DNA of 64,000 bases from Nocardia coubleae NBRC 108252 (GTDB taxonomy: Bacteria; Actinomycetota; Actinomycetes; Mycobacteriales; Mycobacteriaceae), in contig NZ_BDBD01000011.1 in NCBI RefSeq assembly GCF_001612805.1, forward strand, positions 1,054,001 through 1,118,000, read 5' to 3'. Made by a program: the position numbers and the translations under genes. This document shows, piece after piece, positions 44,768 to 53,521 of the stretch. The notes beneath the pieces were generated by a model that was given only the letters and a program-made list of their open reading frames with translations, was not told where the DNA came from and searched no databases. How positions within the stretch are numbered: position 1 is the first letter of the stretch; each line of letters opens with the position of its first letter.

Positions 44768-46195
44768 TCATTCCCCCTGGCCGGGGAGCCCGGTCGGAGC
44801 CCAGCCGGTAGGGCCCGTGCTGCCTGCCGCGTATTCCCCTATCGGCACCCGGTTCTCACGCCAGGCCTCGCGGACCGGCTCGATGATGCGCCAGCACTGG
44901 ACGGCCATGTCGCCACGAACCGACAGTGGTGGGATGCCCTCGATCACGCCCCGGAGTACTTGGCCGTAGGGCGGCAGCATGCCCGCGCCGAACTCGCCGG
45001 CCAAGCTCACCGGATCGATCTCGAACGAGTCGCCCGGTCCGCTGATGTTCACGTCGAGCCCGAAAGTGTTTGCGCCGAGGGGTATTCCGATGTGGAGCCG
45101 GTTGGGTTGCGGGCTGCCGGTCATGCCGACCGGTATTTGTTGCGGCGGCTTGAAGGTGACCGTCACCTCGGTGCGCGGTGAGCCGAGCGCTTTGCCCGAG
45201 CGCACCCGGAACGGCACACCCGACCAGCGCCAGGTATCGACCGCGAGCACCAGTTCGGCGAAGGTCTCGGTATTGCGGGAGCCGTCGATGCCCTTCTCGT
45301 CCACGAAGGAGGGCACCTGACGGCCGTCGATCTCACCCGCGGTGTAGCGGGCGCGGCGGCTGTAGGTGATCGGGTCGTCGTCCCAGATCCGGGTGGCCCG
45401 CAGGATCTGGGCCTTCCCGTCGCGCACGGCGTCCCCGTGCAGCGACGGTACGGGCTCCATCGCGAACAGCGACAGCACCTCGAGCAGGTGGCTCTGGATC
45501 ATGTCCGCCAGCGCACCGGTGCCGTCGTAGAAGGCGGCCCGACCTTCCAGCGTCAGGCTCTCGTCGAAGACCACGTCCACGCTGTGCACGTGCTGGTTGT
45601 TGAGCAGGGGTTCGATCATGCGGTTGGCGAACCGCACGCCCAGGATGTTGAGAACGGTCGACATGGCGACGAAGTGGTCGATCCGGTGCACATGGTCTTC
45701 CGGAACGAGCTGGGTCACCAACTCGTTGAGCGCGGCGGCGCTTTCGGCGTCGCTGCCGAACGGCTTCTCGATCGCCAGCCGGGTGCCCTCGGGCAGGTCC
45801 ACTCCGGTGAGCACGCGGCAGACCTTCTCGGTGACAGCGGGCGGCAGCGCGAAATAGATGATCAGCTGTCCTGTGCAGGAGTCGAGCAATGCGCGCAGAT
45901 CGTTCTCGTCGGTGGCATCCGCTGTGACATAGCGGGTGGTCGCGACTACGGCTTCCACCTGCGGTCCGTGCGCGTCCACCGTCGCGAAGGACTCGGTGAC
46001 CTGCGAACGCCAGCGGTCGTCGTCCCAGCTTTCCACCGCGCTGCCGACGAGCTGAAGCTTGTCCACACCACCGGTGGTCAACAGCGCACCGAGCCCCGGC
46101 AGCAGCAGCCGCGCCGTGAGATCGCCGCTCGCACCGAGAATCACGAGCGTCTGATCACGTGAACTGTTCGCACCAGTTGTCGAGTCCGAGGTCAT
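44768..46195 (-). CDS. zwf: Glucose-6-phosphate 1-dehydrogenase, atypical actinomycete form
   Basis: 475 aa from ATG 46195. NADP site LGASGDLTARL (21-27), EKPFG (143-147), catalytic-loop RIDHFVAMSTVLNILGVRFANR with His174, and the C-terminal RFEID-like region DSFEIDPVSLAGEFG. The reaction is glucose-6-phosphate to 6-phosphogluconolactone. The Lys in the usual RIDHYLGKE loop is missing (Ala177-Met-Ser). A similar change occurs in other actinomycete G6PDH-like paralogues from memory, so this may be a second isoform or act on another sugar phosphate. It is cotranscribed with the sugar MFS. Confidence 0.85.
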   Translation of the reverse strand: MTSDSTTGANSSRDQTLVILGASGDLTARLLLPGLGALLTTGGVDKLQLVGSAVESWDDDRWRSQVTESFATVDAHGPQVEAVVATTRYVTADATDENDLRALLDSCTGQLIIYFALPPAVTEKVCRVLTGVDLPEGTRLAIEKPFGSDAESAAALNELVTQLVPEDHVHRIDHFVAMSTVLNILGVRFANRMIEPLLNNQHVHSVDVVFDESLTLEGRAAFYDGTGALADMIQSHLLEVLSLFAMEPVPSLHGDAVRDGKAQILRATRIWDDDPITYSRRARYTAGEIDGRQVPSFVDEKGIDGSRNTETFAELVLAVDTWRWSGVPFRVRSGKALGSPRTEVTVTFKPPQQIPVGMTGSPQPNRLHIGIPLGANTFGLDVNISGPGDSFEIDPVSLAGEFGAGMLPPYGQVLRGVIEGIPPLSVRGDMAVQCWRIIEPVREAWRENRVPIGEYAAGSTGPTGWAPTGLPGQGE

Positions 46196-46441
46196 AGTCC
46201 TTCGCTCCTGTCGTGCGTATTGCGACGAGCAACGCGGCCTGCAATGCCGATCCGACCCTGCGCCCACAATGGAGCGCCTCCTGCATGAACTTGCGCGGGA
46301 CAACTCTATGTTGCCGATGTACCCGGCGCCGGGAGGTCGTGAGCAGCGCGTCACCGGGTCACGTGCTGCGGAGCCATGCCGATCCACGACCAGATGGCAA
46401 CGCGCGACCGTCCGTGGTCGGGGTGCGCCAGAATCGACGAC

Positions 46442-46870
46442 ATGAGTACCGCATCGGCAGTCGCCATCGCCGTCGTGTTCGTCTGGCTCGGCATGGTGCT
46501 GGCCATCTCGTTCCTCGAGGCCCCGCTCAAGTTCCGCGCACCGAACGTCACCCTCGCGATCGGGCTCGGCATCGGCAGGATCGTCTTCCGCGCCCTCAAC
46601 ATCGTCGAAACATGTTGGGCGGCAATTCTTGTGGCGTCGTTGATACTCGGCCTTCCCGGCGCCGCGGCCGGTTCCGCTGTCATGGTCGCGGTGATCGCCC
46701 TCGCCGCCCAGGTGATCGCCGTCCGTCCGCGACTGGCCCGTCGCAGCGACGCGGTGCTGGCGGGGCTCGACGCACCTCGCTCACTCGGCCATTACGTCTA
46801 CATCGCGCTGGAAGTCGTGAAGACGATCGCACTGCTCGTCGCGGGCATCGCCCTGCTGATTTCCGCCTGA
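46442..46870 (+). CDS. Small four-helix membrane protein
   Basis: 142 aa from ATG 46442. Four hydrophobic helices (about 5-25, 40-65, 68-95, 115-140), with a short SFLEAPLKFRAPNVTLAIGLGIGRIVF loop and the TM3-TM4 link RPRLARRSDAVLAGLDAPRS. It is a conserved-type actinomycete membrane protein that I cannot name. It stands alone, divergent from zwf and convergent with the MmpL gene. No catalytic or metal motif was seen. Confidence 0.7.
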   Translation: MSTASAVAIAVVFVWLGMVLAISFLEAPLKFRAPNVTLAIGLGIGRIVFRALNIVETCWAAILVASLILGLPGAAAGSAVMVAVIALAAQVIAVRPRLARRSDAVLAGLDAPRSLGHYVYIALEVVKTIALLVAGIALLISA

Positions 46871-46930
46871 CACCTCGCGGAGGCCGCCTCGAAGGCGCGA
46901 TCGCCTGCATTGGTTCCCGGGCGCGCTCGC

Positions 46931-48994
46931 CTACTTCTCGGGGACCGAGGGCCACCAGACCTTGTCACCCAGGAGTTCGAACAGGGCTGGGACCACCAGG
47001 GTTCTGACTACGAAAGTGTCGAGGAGGATGCCGATGCCGACGACGATGCCGAGTTGGGTGAGGGTGATCAGCGGAAGTACGCCCAAGACGCAGAACACCG
47101 CGGCCAGCACCGCGCCCGCGCTGGTGATCACCGCGCCGGTGGATGCGACGGCGCGGACCATGCCCTGGGTGGTGCCGTTGGCCGCTGCTTCCTCGCGCGC
47201 CCTGGTCACCAGGAAGATCGTGTAGTCCACGCCGAGGGCGACCAGGAACAGGAAACCGAACAGTGGCACGTTGGTGTCCAAGGCCGGGAAACCGAACACG
47301 GTGCCGCTGATCCAGCTGCCCGCGCCGAGTGCGGCGAGCGCGCTCAGGACCGTGACGCCGACGAGCAATACCGCCGCCGGAACCGCTCGCAACAGGGCAA
47401 GCAACACCAGCAGAACGACGACCAGGATCAGCGGGATGACCAGTCCCTGGTCCCGGCGGGCGGCGTCGCGGATATCGAGGGCCTCGGCATCGGAGCCGCC
47501 GACGAGCGCTGCACCGTCGGGGATCGCGCCGAGTGCCGACCGCATCGCCTCGACGGTGCTGAACGCGTCGGCCGAGCCGGGCGGCGCGTCGAGGACGACC
47601 GACCAGCGCGTCATTCCGGTGTCGGAGGTTCCGGTGCGGGTCGCCCGGGAAATCCCTGGCACGGTATCGAGTTCGGCCTGCACCGACGGTGCGGCCGCCG
47701 TGCGGGCGATCACGACGGCGGGATCGGCGGAGCCGGAGGGGAAGTGTTCGGCCAAGGTCTGTAGTCCGTCGACGGATTCGGCTTCGACCCGGAACTGCTC
47801 GGTGCGTGACAGGCCGATGTCGGTGGTCGCGAGACCGGCGGCGAAGACCACGAGGACGGCCGACGCGACACCGGCGACGAGGGCCGGGCGGCGCACCACG
47901 CGCTGCGCGACGTTCGCCCAGATGCCGTGCTCGGCCGGATCGCGACCGTCGGCGTGCGGCACGAACGGCCAGAAGATCTTTCGCCCACACAGGGCCAGTG
48001 CCGGGGGCAGGGCGAACAGGACGAAGATCACCGCGACGACGAGTCCGGCCGCGGCGAACGCGCCGAGGCTTCGCGTGTTCGGCAGCGCGGCCAGCAGCAG
48101 GGTCAGCAGTGCGAGCACAACGGTGACATTGCTGGCCAGGATGGCGGGCGCGGCATGGCGTACGGCGGCGCGCAAAGCGTCGCGATGGTCGTCGTGGCGA
48201 TGCAGTTCGTCGCGGTACCGGGAGACGAGCAGCAGTGCGTAGTTCGTGCCCGCGCCGAAGACGAGGACGCTGGTGATGCCGGAGGTCGAGCCGTCGAAGG
48301 TGAGACCGGTGAGCTGGGCCAGTGCGGTGCCGACGCTGGTGGCGACGCGGTCGGCCAGGCCGACGACCGTCAGCGGGACGAGCCAGAGCACCGGTGAGCG
48401 GTAGGTGAGGATCAGCAGCACCATCACCACCAGCGCTGTGACGATCAGCAGCAGGGTGTTGGCACCGGAGAAGGAGTCGGCGATGTCGGCGCCGAAGGCG
48501 GGACCGCCGGTCACTTGCACGCGCAGCGGTTCGGGAAGGTCCGTGGTGAAGGTGGTGCGAAGTTCGTCGATGCGATCGGTCAGCGCGAACCCGTTCAGGT
48601 CCGCAGGCACCGGGATCTGGGCGATGGCGGCGCGGCCGTCGGGAGCCGGGACGACACGTGGACCGCCCGACGCGGAGACCTCGGCCCGGGTAAGTGCGGC
48701 ATCGAGTGCGGCCAGGTCGGTCGGGGTGAGCACGCCGTCATCGGTGCGGGTCGCCACCAAGATCGCGGCGGCTTCGTCCGCGCCTGGGAAGTCGTCGGCG
48801 GCAGCGGCGGCCCGAGCGGATTCCGCCGAGGACGGCAGCGACACCGGCGCCTGCCCGGCGCTCTGGTTGCTGCCGGCAGACGCGACAACAGCCACCGCGG
48901 CCACGAACACCGCGAGTAGCAGCGCCCACGATCGCCGCCCGGTCACCATCCGGGCGAACCGATCCCATCCCTGCCCGTCGCTGAGTCGCATCAC
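46931..48994 (-). CDS. MmpL-family RND transporter
   Basis: 687 aa, starting GTG 48994 or ATG 48991. Two repeats of one TM, an extracytoplasmic domain and five TMs. The first repeat carries FDGSTSGITSVLVFGAGTNYALLLVSRYRDE, and the second carries LDTNVPLFGFLFLVALGVDYTIFLVTRAREE, both typical MMPL signatures with the proton-relay Asp/Tyr region. It exports lipids or drugs. A MarR gene is divergent 89 nt away and very likely represses it. Confidence 0.93.
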   Translation of the reverse strand: MMRLSDGQGWDRFARMVTGRRSWALLLAVFVAAVAVVASAGSNQSAGQAPVSLPSSAESARAAAAADDFPGADEAAAILVATRTDDGVLTPTDLAALDAALTRAEVSASGGPRVVPAPDGRAAIAQIPVPADLNGFALTDRIDELRTTFTTDLPEPLRVQVTGGPAFGADIADSFSGANTLLLIVTALVVMVLLILTYRSPVLWLVPLTVVGLADRVATSVGTALAQLTGLTFDGSTSGITSVLVFGAGTNYALLLVSRYRDELHRHDDHRDALRAAVRHAAPAILASNVTVVLALLTLLLAALPNTRSLGAFAAAGLVVAVIFVLFALPPALALCGRKIFWPFVPHADGRDPAEHGIWANVAQRVVRRPALVAGVASAVLVVFAAGLATTDIGLSRTEQFRVEAESVDGLQTLAEHFPSGSADPAVVIARTAAAPSVQAELDTVPGISRATRTGTSDTGMTRWSVVLDAPPGSADAFSTVEAMRSALGAIPDGAALVGGSDAEALDIRDAARRDQGLVIPLILVVVLLVLLALLRAVPAAVLLVGVTVLSALAALGAGSWISGTVFGFPALDTNVPLFGFLFLVALGVDYTIFLVTRAREEAAANGTTQGMVRAVASTGAVITSAGAVLAAVFCVLGVLPLITLTQLGIVVGIGILLDTFVVRTLVVPALFELLGDKVWWPSVPEK

Positions 48995-49007
48995 GCGGTC
49001 GACTATT

Positions 49008-49027
49008 TCAGAAACTTAACTATCTGA
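49008..49027. promoter_or_regulatory. Possible MarR operator
   Basis: TCAGA (49008-49012) and TCTGA (49023-49027) form a 5-bp inverted repeat with an AT-rich 10-nt centre, in the 89-nt gap between the divergent MmpL and MarR genes. The location is good but the arms are short. Confidence 0.4.
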
Positions 49028-49083
49028 CAATGTCGCGACCCGGGAGCGGCTAAGCTCGCAACCGGATCGAGAGGAGACAAGCG

Positions 49084-49596
49084 TTGGGTGACCAGACCAC
49101 CGAGGACGCCGATCCGGCTCGCGACCGGTCGGAGCTGGAAACCGAGATCGCCCGCGATCTGCGCGCGCTGACCGCGATCTCCGAACAGATCGGTCACGTC
49201 TTCGCGCGGTCGAACGATCTGCGCCCCAACGACTTCCGTGCCCTGATGCATGTGGCAACCGCACAGGCCGAAGGCACACCGGTGACCGCGGGCCGGCTGA
49301 GCACACTGATGGGGATTTCCGCGCCCGCGGTCACCTATCTGGTCGAGCGGATGATCGAATCCGGCCATCTCGAGCGAGTACCCGACGCCACGGACCGCCG
49401 ACGAGTGCACCTCGGCTACACCGACCACGGCATGTCCGTGGCGGCCGGATTCTTCGGACCCCTCAGCACCCGCACCCGTGCTGCGATGGCCGATCTGCCC
49501 GCCGCCGACCTCGAGGCAGCCCACCGGGTGTTCGTCGCGATCACCGGCGCGCTGCGCGATTTCTACAGCGAGTTACCGGCGCAGATGGACCGCTGA
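49084..49596 (+). CDS. MarR-family regulator
   Basis: 170 aa from TTG 49084, with GAGAGGAGA 6-7 nt upstream. Winged helix: RPNDFRALMHVATAQAEG, then GRLSTLMGISAPAVTYLVERMIESGHLERV, then the wing PDATDRRRVHLGYT. It probably represses the divergent MmpL exporter and itself. Its 3' end overlaps the convergent ABC ATPase gene by 24 nt. Confidence 0.9.
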   Translation: MGDQTTEDADPARDRSELETEIARDLRALTAISEQIGHVFARSNDLRPNDFRALMHVATAQAEGTPVTAGRLSTLMGISAPAVTYLVERMIESGHLERVPDATDRRRVHLGYTDHGMSVAAGFFGPLSTRTRAAMADLPAADLEAAHRVFVAITGALRDFYSELPAQMDR

Positions 49597-50328
49597 GCTC
49601 GTCGCAGGTCCCGATGTCCGGCCCGGCTCACCGTGCGAAGCAGCGCCTCCCACATACATCCGCACCCGCGGATCCGCGGCGGCGGACAGTTCCGCCATCG
49701 TCCCGGCGGCCAGAATCCGCCCTTTGCTGATGACAACCAGGCGGTCGGCGTAACCGGTGGCGGCGAGCAGGGCGATGTCGTGGGTGATGACGAGCAGGGC
49801 CGCACCGGTGTCGGCGTACTCGCGCAGCGACTTCCACACCGCGTAGGCGGTGCCCTGGTCCAGGGAGGCGGTCGGGCCGTCCGCGACCAGGACATCGGGA
49901 GCGGTCAGCAGGGCGGCCGCGACGGCTGCGCGTTGGATCTGGCCCGCGGAGTTGTGCCGCGCGAGCAGCTCCAAAGCGTCGATCGGGTAATGAGCGGCAG
50001 CGCAGGCTTGTTCGACGGTCCAGGCTCGGTGTCGAAGCTCCGATCGGCGGAGTTGCTCGCCGACGGTCTGGTCGGGCACGAAGGCATCGATACCGTCCTG
50101 AGGGATATAGCCGACGCGACCGTCGATCAGGACTTCACCACTCGCCCGTGCCGATTCGGGTAGGCGACCGGTCAGCGCGTAGGCGATCATCGTCTTGCCG
50201 TCGCCGGGACCGCCGAGCAGCGCGGTGAGCTGTCCGGCGGGAACACTCAGATCCACGCTCGTGAGGACTGTGTCGCGCCACCGGCCGGTGTCGATGTCGA
50301 CGGTGAGGGAACGCAGTTCGGCTGTCAC
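49573..50328 (-). CDS. ABC-type ATPase with degenerate Walker B
   Basis: 251 aa from GTG 50328; longer in-frame extensions overlap the diguanylate cyclase gene and are rejected. Walker A GGPGDGKT (39-46), Q-loop YIPQDG, signature NSAGQIQR (usual LSGGQ altered), H-loop LLVITHD. Walker B reads VLVADGPTASLD, with Gly151 where the catalytic Glu should be. It resembles half of a Dpp/Nik-type ATPase, but no permease or binding protein is adjacent. It may be a weak or inactive ATPase, a remnant of a transporter, or a nucleotide-binding regulator. Confidence 0.8.
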   Translation of the reverse strand: MTAELRSLTVDIDTGRWRDTVLTSVDLSVPAGQLTALLGGPGDGKTMIAYALTGRLPESARASGEVLIDGRVGYIPQDGIDAFVPDQTVGEQLRRSELRHRAWTVEQACAAAHYPIDALELLARHNSAGQIQRAAVAAALLTAPDVLVADGPTASLDQGTAYAVWKSLREYADTGAALLVITHDIALLAATGYADRLVVISKGRILAAGTMAELSAAADPRVRMYVGGAASHGEPGRTSGPATSSAVHLRR

Positions 50329-50424
50329 GACTCCAGTGTGGCCGGGTTCGCCGGCGACGACACCTAGACTGCTGCGAACCATTCGGTGGGAGGTGGCTAT
50401 GCCGTCGGGTCCAAGGGTTAGTCG

Positions 50425-51519
50425 ATGAGGGACGGTACGACGCTGCGGTCCTGGTGGAAGGACCCGGTCGACTACCGCTGGCTGGTGCGTACCCTCGCCG
50501 TTCGCTCGGCGCTGCTGCCGCTGAAGGTGCTGATGGGCACCGCCGGCGCGGGGATCGCGGTCATGGGTCTGGTGATCGCGGGCACGCCAGCGGGGCCGCC
50601 CGTCGCGGCGTCCGTTGTCGGAGTTCTGGCGGGCGCGCTGTGGGCCGCGCGCTGGTGGCTGCTGCCCTGGCCCGGCAGGACAGAGTCGCTGGCCCTGATC
50701 GCCTGCGCCGATCTGTTGTTCACGATCGAGTTCCTCCAGGTGCACAACCGACTGTTCGGTGCCATGGGTGCTGTCCTGCTGCTGGCGACCGGCAGCTATC
50801 TGAGTTTCTTCCACAGCGCACGGGCCGTGGCCGCGCATTCGGCCTGGTCGGTGCTGTCGGTGGTGGTGTTGTCCGTGCGGATCGCGACGGGCGGGGACGG
50901 TGTCACCCTCGCGGTCGCGGTGGGTCTGCTGTTGGCGACGGTGATCACCGCGGTGCCCGCGTTCCAGCTGCTCTACTGGCTGCTGCGCATCGAGTCGCTC
51001 TCGGATCCCCTCACCGAACTGCTCAACCGGCGAGGACTCGAGAACCGGCTCCCCCGACTCGTCGAGGATCATCGCGCCGTCTGCGTCATCTCCTTCGACC
51101 TGGACCGGTTCAAGAGCGTCAACGACACCTGGGGTCACCGCATCGGCGACATCGTGCTGATGCGAACCGCCCGGCGTCTGCGCGAGGCCGCCCCGGATTC
51201 GGCGGTGGTGGCGCGGACCGGCGGCGAGGAGTTCGTCGTGGCCGCCCCGATCGCGGCGGCAGACGCCCGCGACATCGCCGAACGCCTCCGCCGGGTGGTC
51301 GCCGCGCCTTCGGATACCGCGGTGGGCGTGACGGCCAGCATCGGCGTCGCGGTCTTCGACGCGACGGTCTGCCCGCAGTGCCCACGCCCCACCCCCGACC
51401 GCTTGCTGCAATCCGCCGACGCGGCGATGTACCAGGCGAAACAGTCCGGTGGAAACCTGGTCGTCCTCGACGACCTCACCCGGCCACCCGGGCACTCCCA
51501 CACGCCGGGCGGGGAATGA
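50425..51519 (+). CDS. Membrane-bound diguanylate cyclase (GGDEF)
   Basis: 364 aa. Six or so TM helices occupy residues 25-185. The GGDEF domain starts at DPLTELLNRRGLENRL, with FDLDRFKSVNDTWGH and the active site RTGGEEF (266-270). The product inhibition site RxxD five residues upstream is absent (257-260 are Pro-Asp-Ser-Ala). A CPQC pair lies in the loop before the last helix. It makes cyclic di-GMP from GTP in response to a membrane signal. No EAL or PilZ gene is near. Confidence 0.93.
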   Translation: MRDGTTLRSWWKDPVDYRWLVRTLAVRSALLPLKVLMGTAGAGIAVMGLVIAGTPAGPPVAASVVGVLAGALWAARWWLLPWPGRTESLALIACADLLFTIEFLQVHNRLFGAMGAVLLLATGSYLSFFHSARAVAAHSAWSVLSVVVLSVRIATGGDGVTLAVAVGLLLATVITAVPAFQLLYWLLRIESLSDPLTELLNRRGLENRLPRLVEDHRAVCVISFDLDRFKSVNDTWGHRIGDIVLMRTARRLREAAPDSAVVARTGGEEFVVAAPIAAADARDIAERLRRVVAAPSDTAVGVTASIGVAVFDATVCPQCPRPTPDRLLQSADAAMYQAKQSGGNLVVLDDLTRPPGHSHTPGGE

Positions 51520-51558
51520 ACCGGGAGTTACAGCTGCCGACGGCGCGCACCACGGTGA

Positions 51559-52677
51559 TCAGCCGGAAATCACTGGAATGCCGCCGATCTCGCGGCCGAT
51601 CCGGGTGAGAAGTCGGCTGGTCAGGTCCGGGTCGTCGGCGGTGTTCGAGTCGGTGTAGTCGCCCAGAGAGTAGACGGCCGTGAAACCGGCTCGGTGCCAA
51701 TGGTCGCGGGGCAGGGTGTTGCGTCCGGCGACCGCCACGACGGGGGTGGGGTGGGCTCGGGCGGCCAGAACCGCGGGGAGTTTTCCGTGGGCGGTCTGCT
51801 CATCGATGCTGCCCTCGCCGGTGATCACCAGGTCGACATCGGGCAGGTGGCGGTCGAATTCGAGCAGTTCGAGAAAGAACTCGGCGCCGGAGACGATGGT
51901 GCCGCCGAGCAGCAGGGCGGCGAAGCCGATCCCGCCCGCGCTGCCCGCACCGGACGAGGCCGCGACAGTCGCCGCGTCCGGATAGCCGCTGCGGACGAAA
52001 GCGCGGACCAGGTTACGCAGCCCGTCGTCGAGGAACCGGACGTCGGACTCAGTGGCGCCCTTCTGCGGGCCGTACACGGCGGCCGCACCGTCCGGTCCGA
52101 GCAGCGGGTTGGTGACATCACTCGCGACCACGATGTCCACCTCGCTCAACCGGACCGCCCGCGACGAGTCGACGGTGTGGACGCGGGCCAGACTCCGCCC
52201 ACACGCGCGCAATCGCTGTCCGCTCGCGTCGGCGAAGGTGACGCCGAGCGCGGCGAGCATCCCCATCCCACCGTCGGTGCAGGCGCTGCCGCCGAGCGCG
52301 AGCACCAGGCGTCGCGGCCGGTGCCGCAGTGCCTGCGAGATCGCTTGTCCCACACCGAGACTGCTCGCGTCCAGCGGCAGCTTCCGGCCGTTCGGCAGGG
52401 TGGCGAGACCGCAGGTGTTCGCGACCTCGACCACCGCGGTGCCGTCGCCGACGGCGATCCGCGCGTACCTCGGGGTTCCCGACGCCCCGGCCACCGTCAC
52501 CGGATGCGGCGTGAAACCGGCCGCGACCGCCGCGTCGACGCTCCCGTCGCCGCCGTCGGCCATCGGCATCCGCAGGCTGTCGATCCCCGCCGCCGCCAAG
52601 CCGTCGGCGAGGCGGTCGGCCACCTCGGCCGCGGTGAGGCTTCCTTTGAATTTGTCCGGGGCGAGGAGAACCCTCAC
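51559..52677 (-). CDS. Glycerate kinase, GarK/GlxK family
   Basis: 372 aa, full length. The N-terminus VLLAPDKFKGSLTAAEVADRLADG and MADGGDGS is diagnostic of the family, with GLATLPNG..PLDASSLGVGQAI and ITGEGSIDEQTAHGK further on. It phosphorylates glycerate to 2- or 3-phosphoglycerate. It follows the ABC ATPase by 30 nt and is the last gene of the LacI-controlled transporter operon. This implies that the imported compound, or a product made by the neighbouring operon, is broken down through glycerate. Confidence 0.92.
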   Translation of the reverse strand: MRVLLAPDKFKGSLTAAEVADRLADGLAAAGIDSLRMPMADGGDGSVDAAVAAGFTPHPVTVAGASGTPRYARIAVGDGTAVVEVANTCGLATLPNGRKLPLDASSLGVGQAISQALRHRPRRLVLALGGSACTDGGMGMLAALGVTFADASGQRLRACGRSLARVHTVDSSRAVRLSEVDIVVASDVTNPLLGPDGAAAVYGPQKGATESDVRFLDDGLRNLVRAFVRSGYPDAATVAASSGAGSAGGIGFAALLLGGTIVSGAEFFLELLEFDRHLPDVDLVITGEGSIDEQTAHGKLPAVLAARAHPTPVVAVAGRNTLPRDHWHRAGFTAVYSLGDYTDSNTADDPDLTSRLLTRIGREIGGIPVISG

Positions 52678-52707
52678 GCGGTCGACGTCCTCTCTGCGGT
52701 CCGGATC

Positions 52708-53505
52708 TCAGTCCGCCTGCGCCACCGCGCCGAGCAGTTCCCTGACCCGGTTGGCGACGGTGATGAATTCCGGCGTCTCCATCGTCGTGGCGTACTCGCG
52801 GTGCGCGGGCAGGTCGACGTCGAGCAACTCGATGATCTTGCCCGGCCGTGGACTCATCACCACGACCCGATTGGCGAGATAGACGGCCTCGGCCACCGAA
52901 TGCGTGACCAGCAGGACCGTGGTGCCCGTCTCCCGCCAGATGCGGTGCAGTTCGACGTTCATCCGTTCCCGGGTGAGCGCGTCGAGCGCACCGAACGGCT
53001 CGTCCATCAACAGTACTTCCGGTCGATGCAACAGGGCTCGGCACAGCGAAACCCGTTGCTGCATACCACCGGAGAGTTCGTGCGGCAGGGCGTTCTCGAA
53101 GCCGCCGAGCCCGGTCATCTCGATGAGCCGATCGCATTCGGCGGCCGCTGCCCGCTTGTCCATGCCGCGCATCTCCGCCTGCAGCAGGATGTTCTTGCGT
53201 ACGGTTCGCCATTCCAGCAAAGCTGCACGCTGGAATACGTAGCCGATATTGCGCTGCGGCCCCCGCACGGAGGCGCCGCCGAGTTCGACGCTGCCCCCGC
53301 TCGGGTCGGTGAGGCCCGCGACGACTTTCAGCAGCGTCGACTTGCCGCAACCGGAGGGGCCGACGATCGACACGAACTCGCCGAGACCGACGTGGAGGTC
53401 GACATCGTGCAGTGCGGTGACCTCGCCGCGGTTGGACGAGAACCTTACGGTCAGCCCGTCTACGGCGACCGCGGTGCCGGTGCGGGTGTCGGTGGGTGTG
53501 CTCAT
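52708..53505 (-). CDS. NitT/TauT-type ABC ATPase
   Basis: 265 aa from ATG 53505. Walker A GPSGCGKST, Q-loop YVFQRAALLEWRTV, signature LSGGMQQRVSLCRAL, Walker B VLLMDEPFGALDALTRERM, H-loop LLVTHSVAEAVYLANRV. All are intact and typical of the SsuB/TauB group, with WRTV in place of the usual LPW.TV. It powers the permease and binding protein encoded upstream. It begins 16 nt after the SBP stop. Confidence 0.93.
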   Translation of the reverse strand: MSTPTDTRTGTAVAVDGLTVRFSSNRGEVTALHDVDLHVGLGEFVSIVGPSGCGKSTLLKVVAGLTDPSGGSVELGGASVRGPQRNIGYVFQRAALLEWRTVRKNILLQAEMRGMDKRAAAAECDRLIEMTGLGGFENALPHELSGGMQQRVSLCRALLHRPEVLLMDEPFGALDALTRERMNVELHRIWRETGTTVLLVTHSVAEAVYLANRVVVMSPRPGKIIELLDVDLPAHREYATTMETPEFITVANRVRELLGAVAQAD

Positions 53506-53521
53506 TTCGTCACCTGTTCCG

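Noticed and set aside
43354..46195. Sugar MFS and G6PDH as part of the PKS cluster (exporter and NADPH supply)
   Set aside because: A 720-nt gap separates them from the cluster, the transporter has sugar-importer motifs and no shared promoter element was seen.
50329..51501. Long in-frame extension of the ABC ATPase across the diguanylate cyclase gene
   Set aside because: It is antisense to a complete GGDEF protein and has no family features; GTG 50328 is preceded by CTGGAG.
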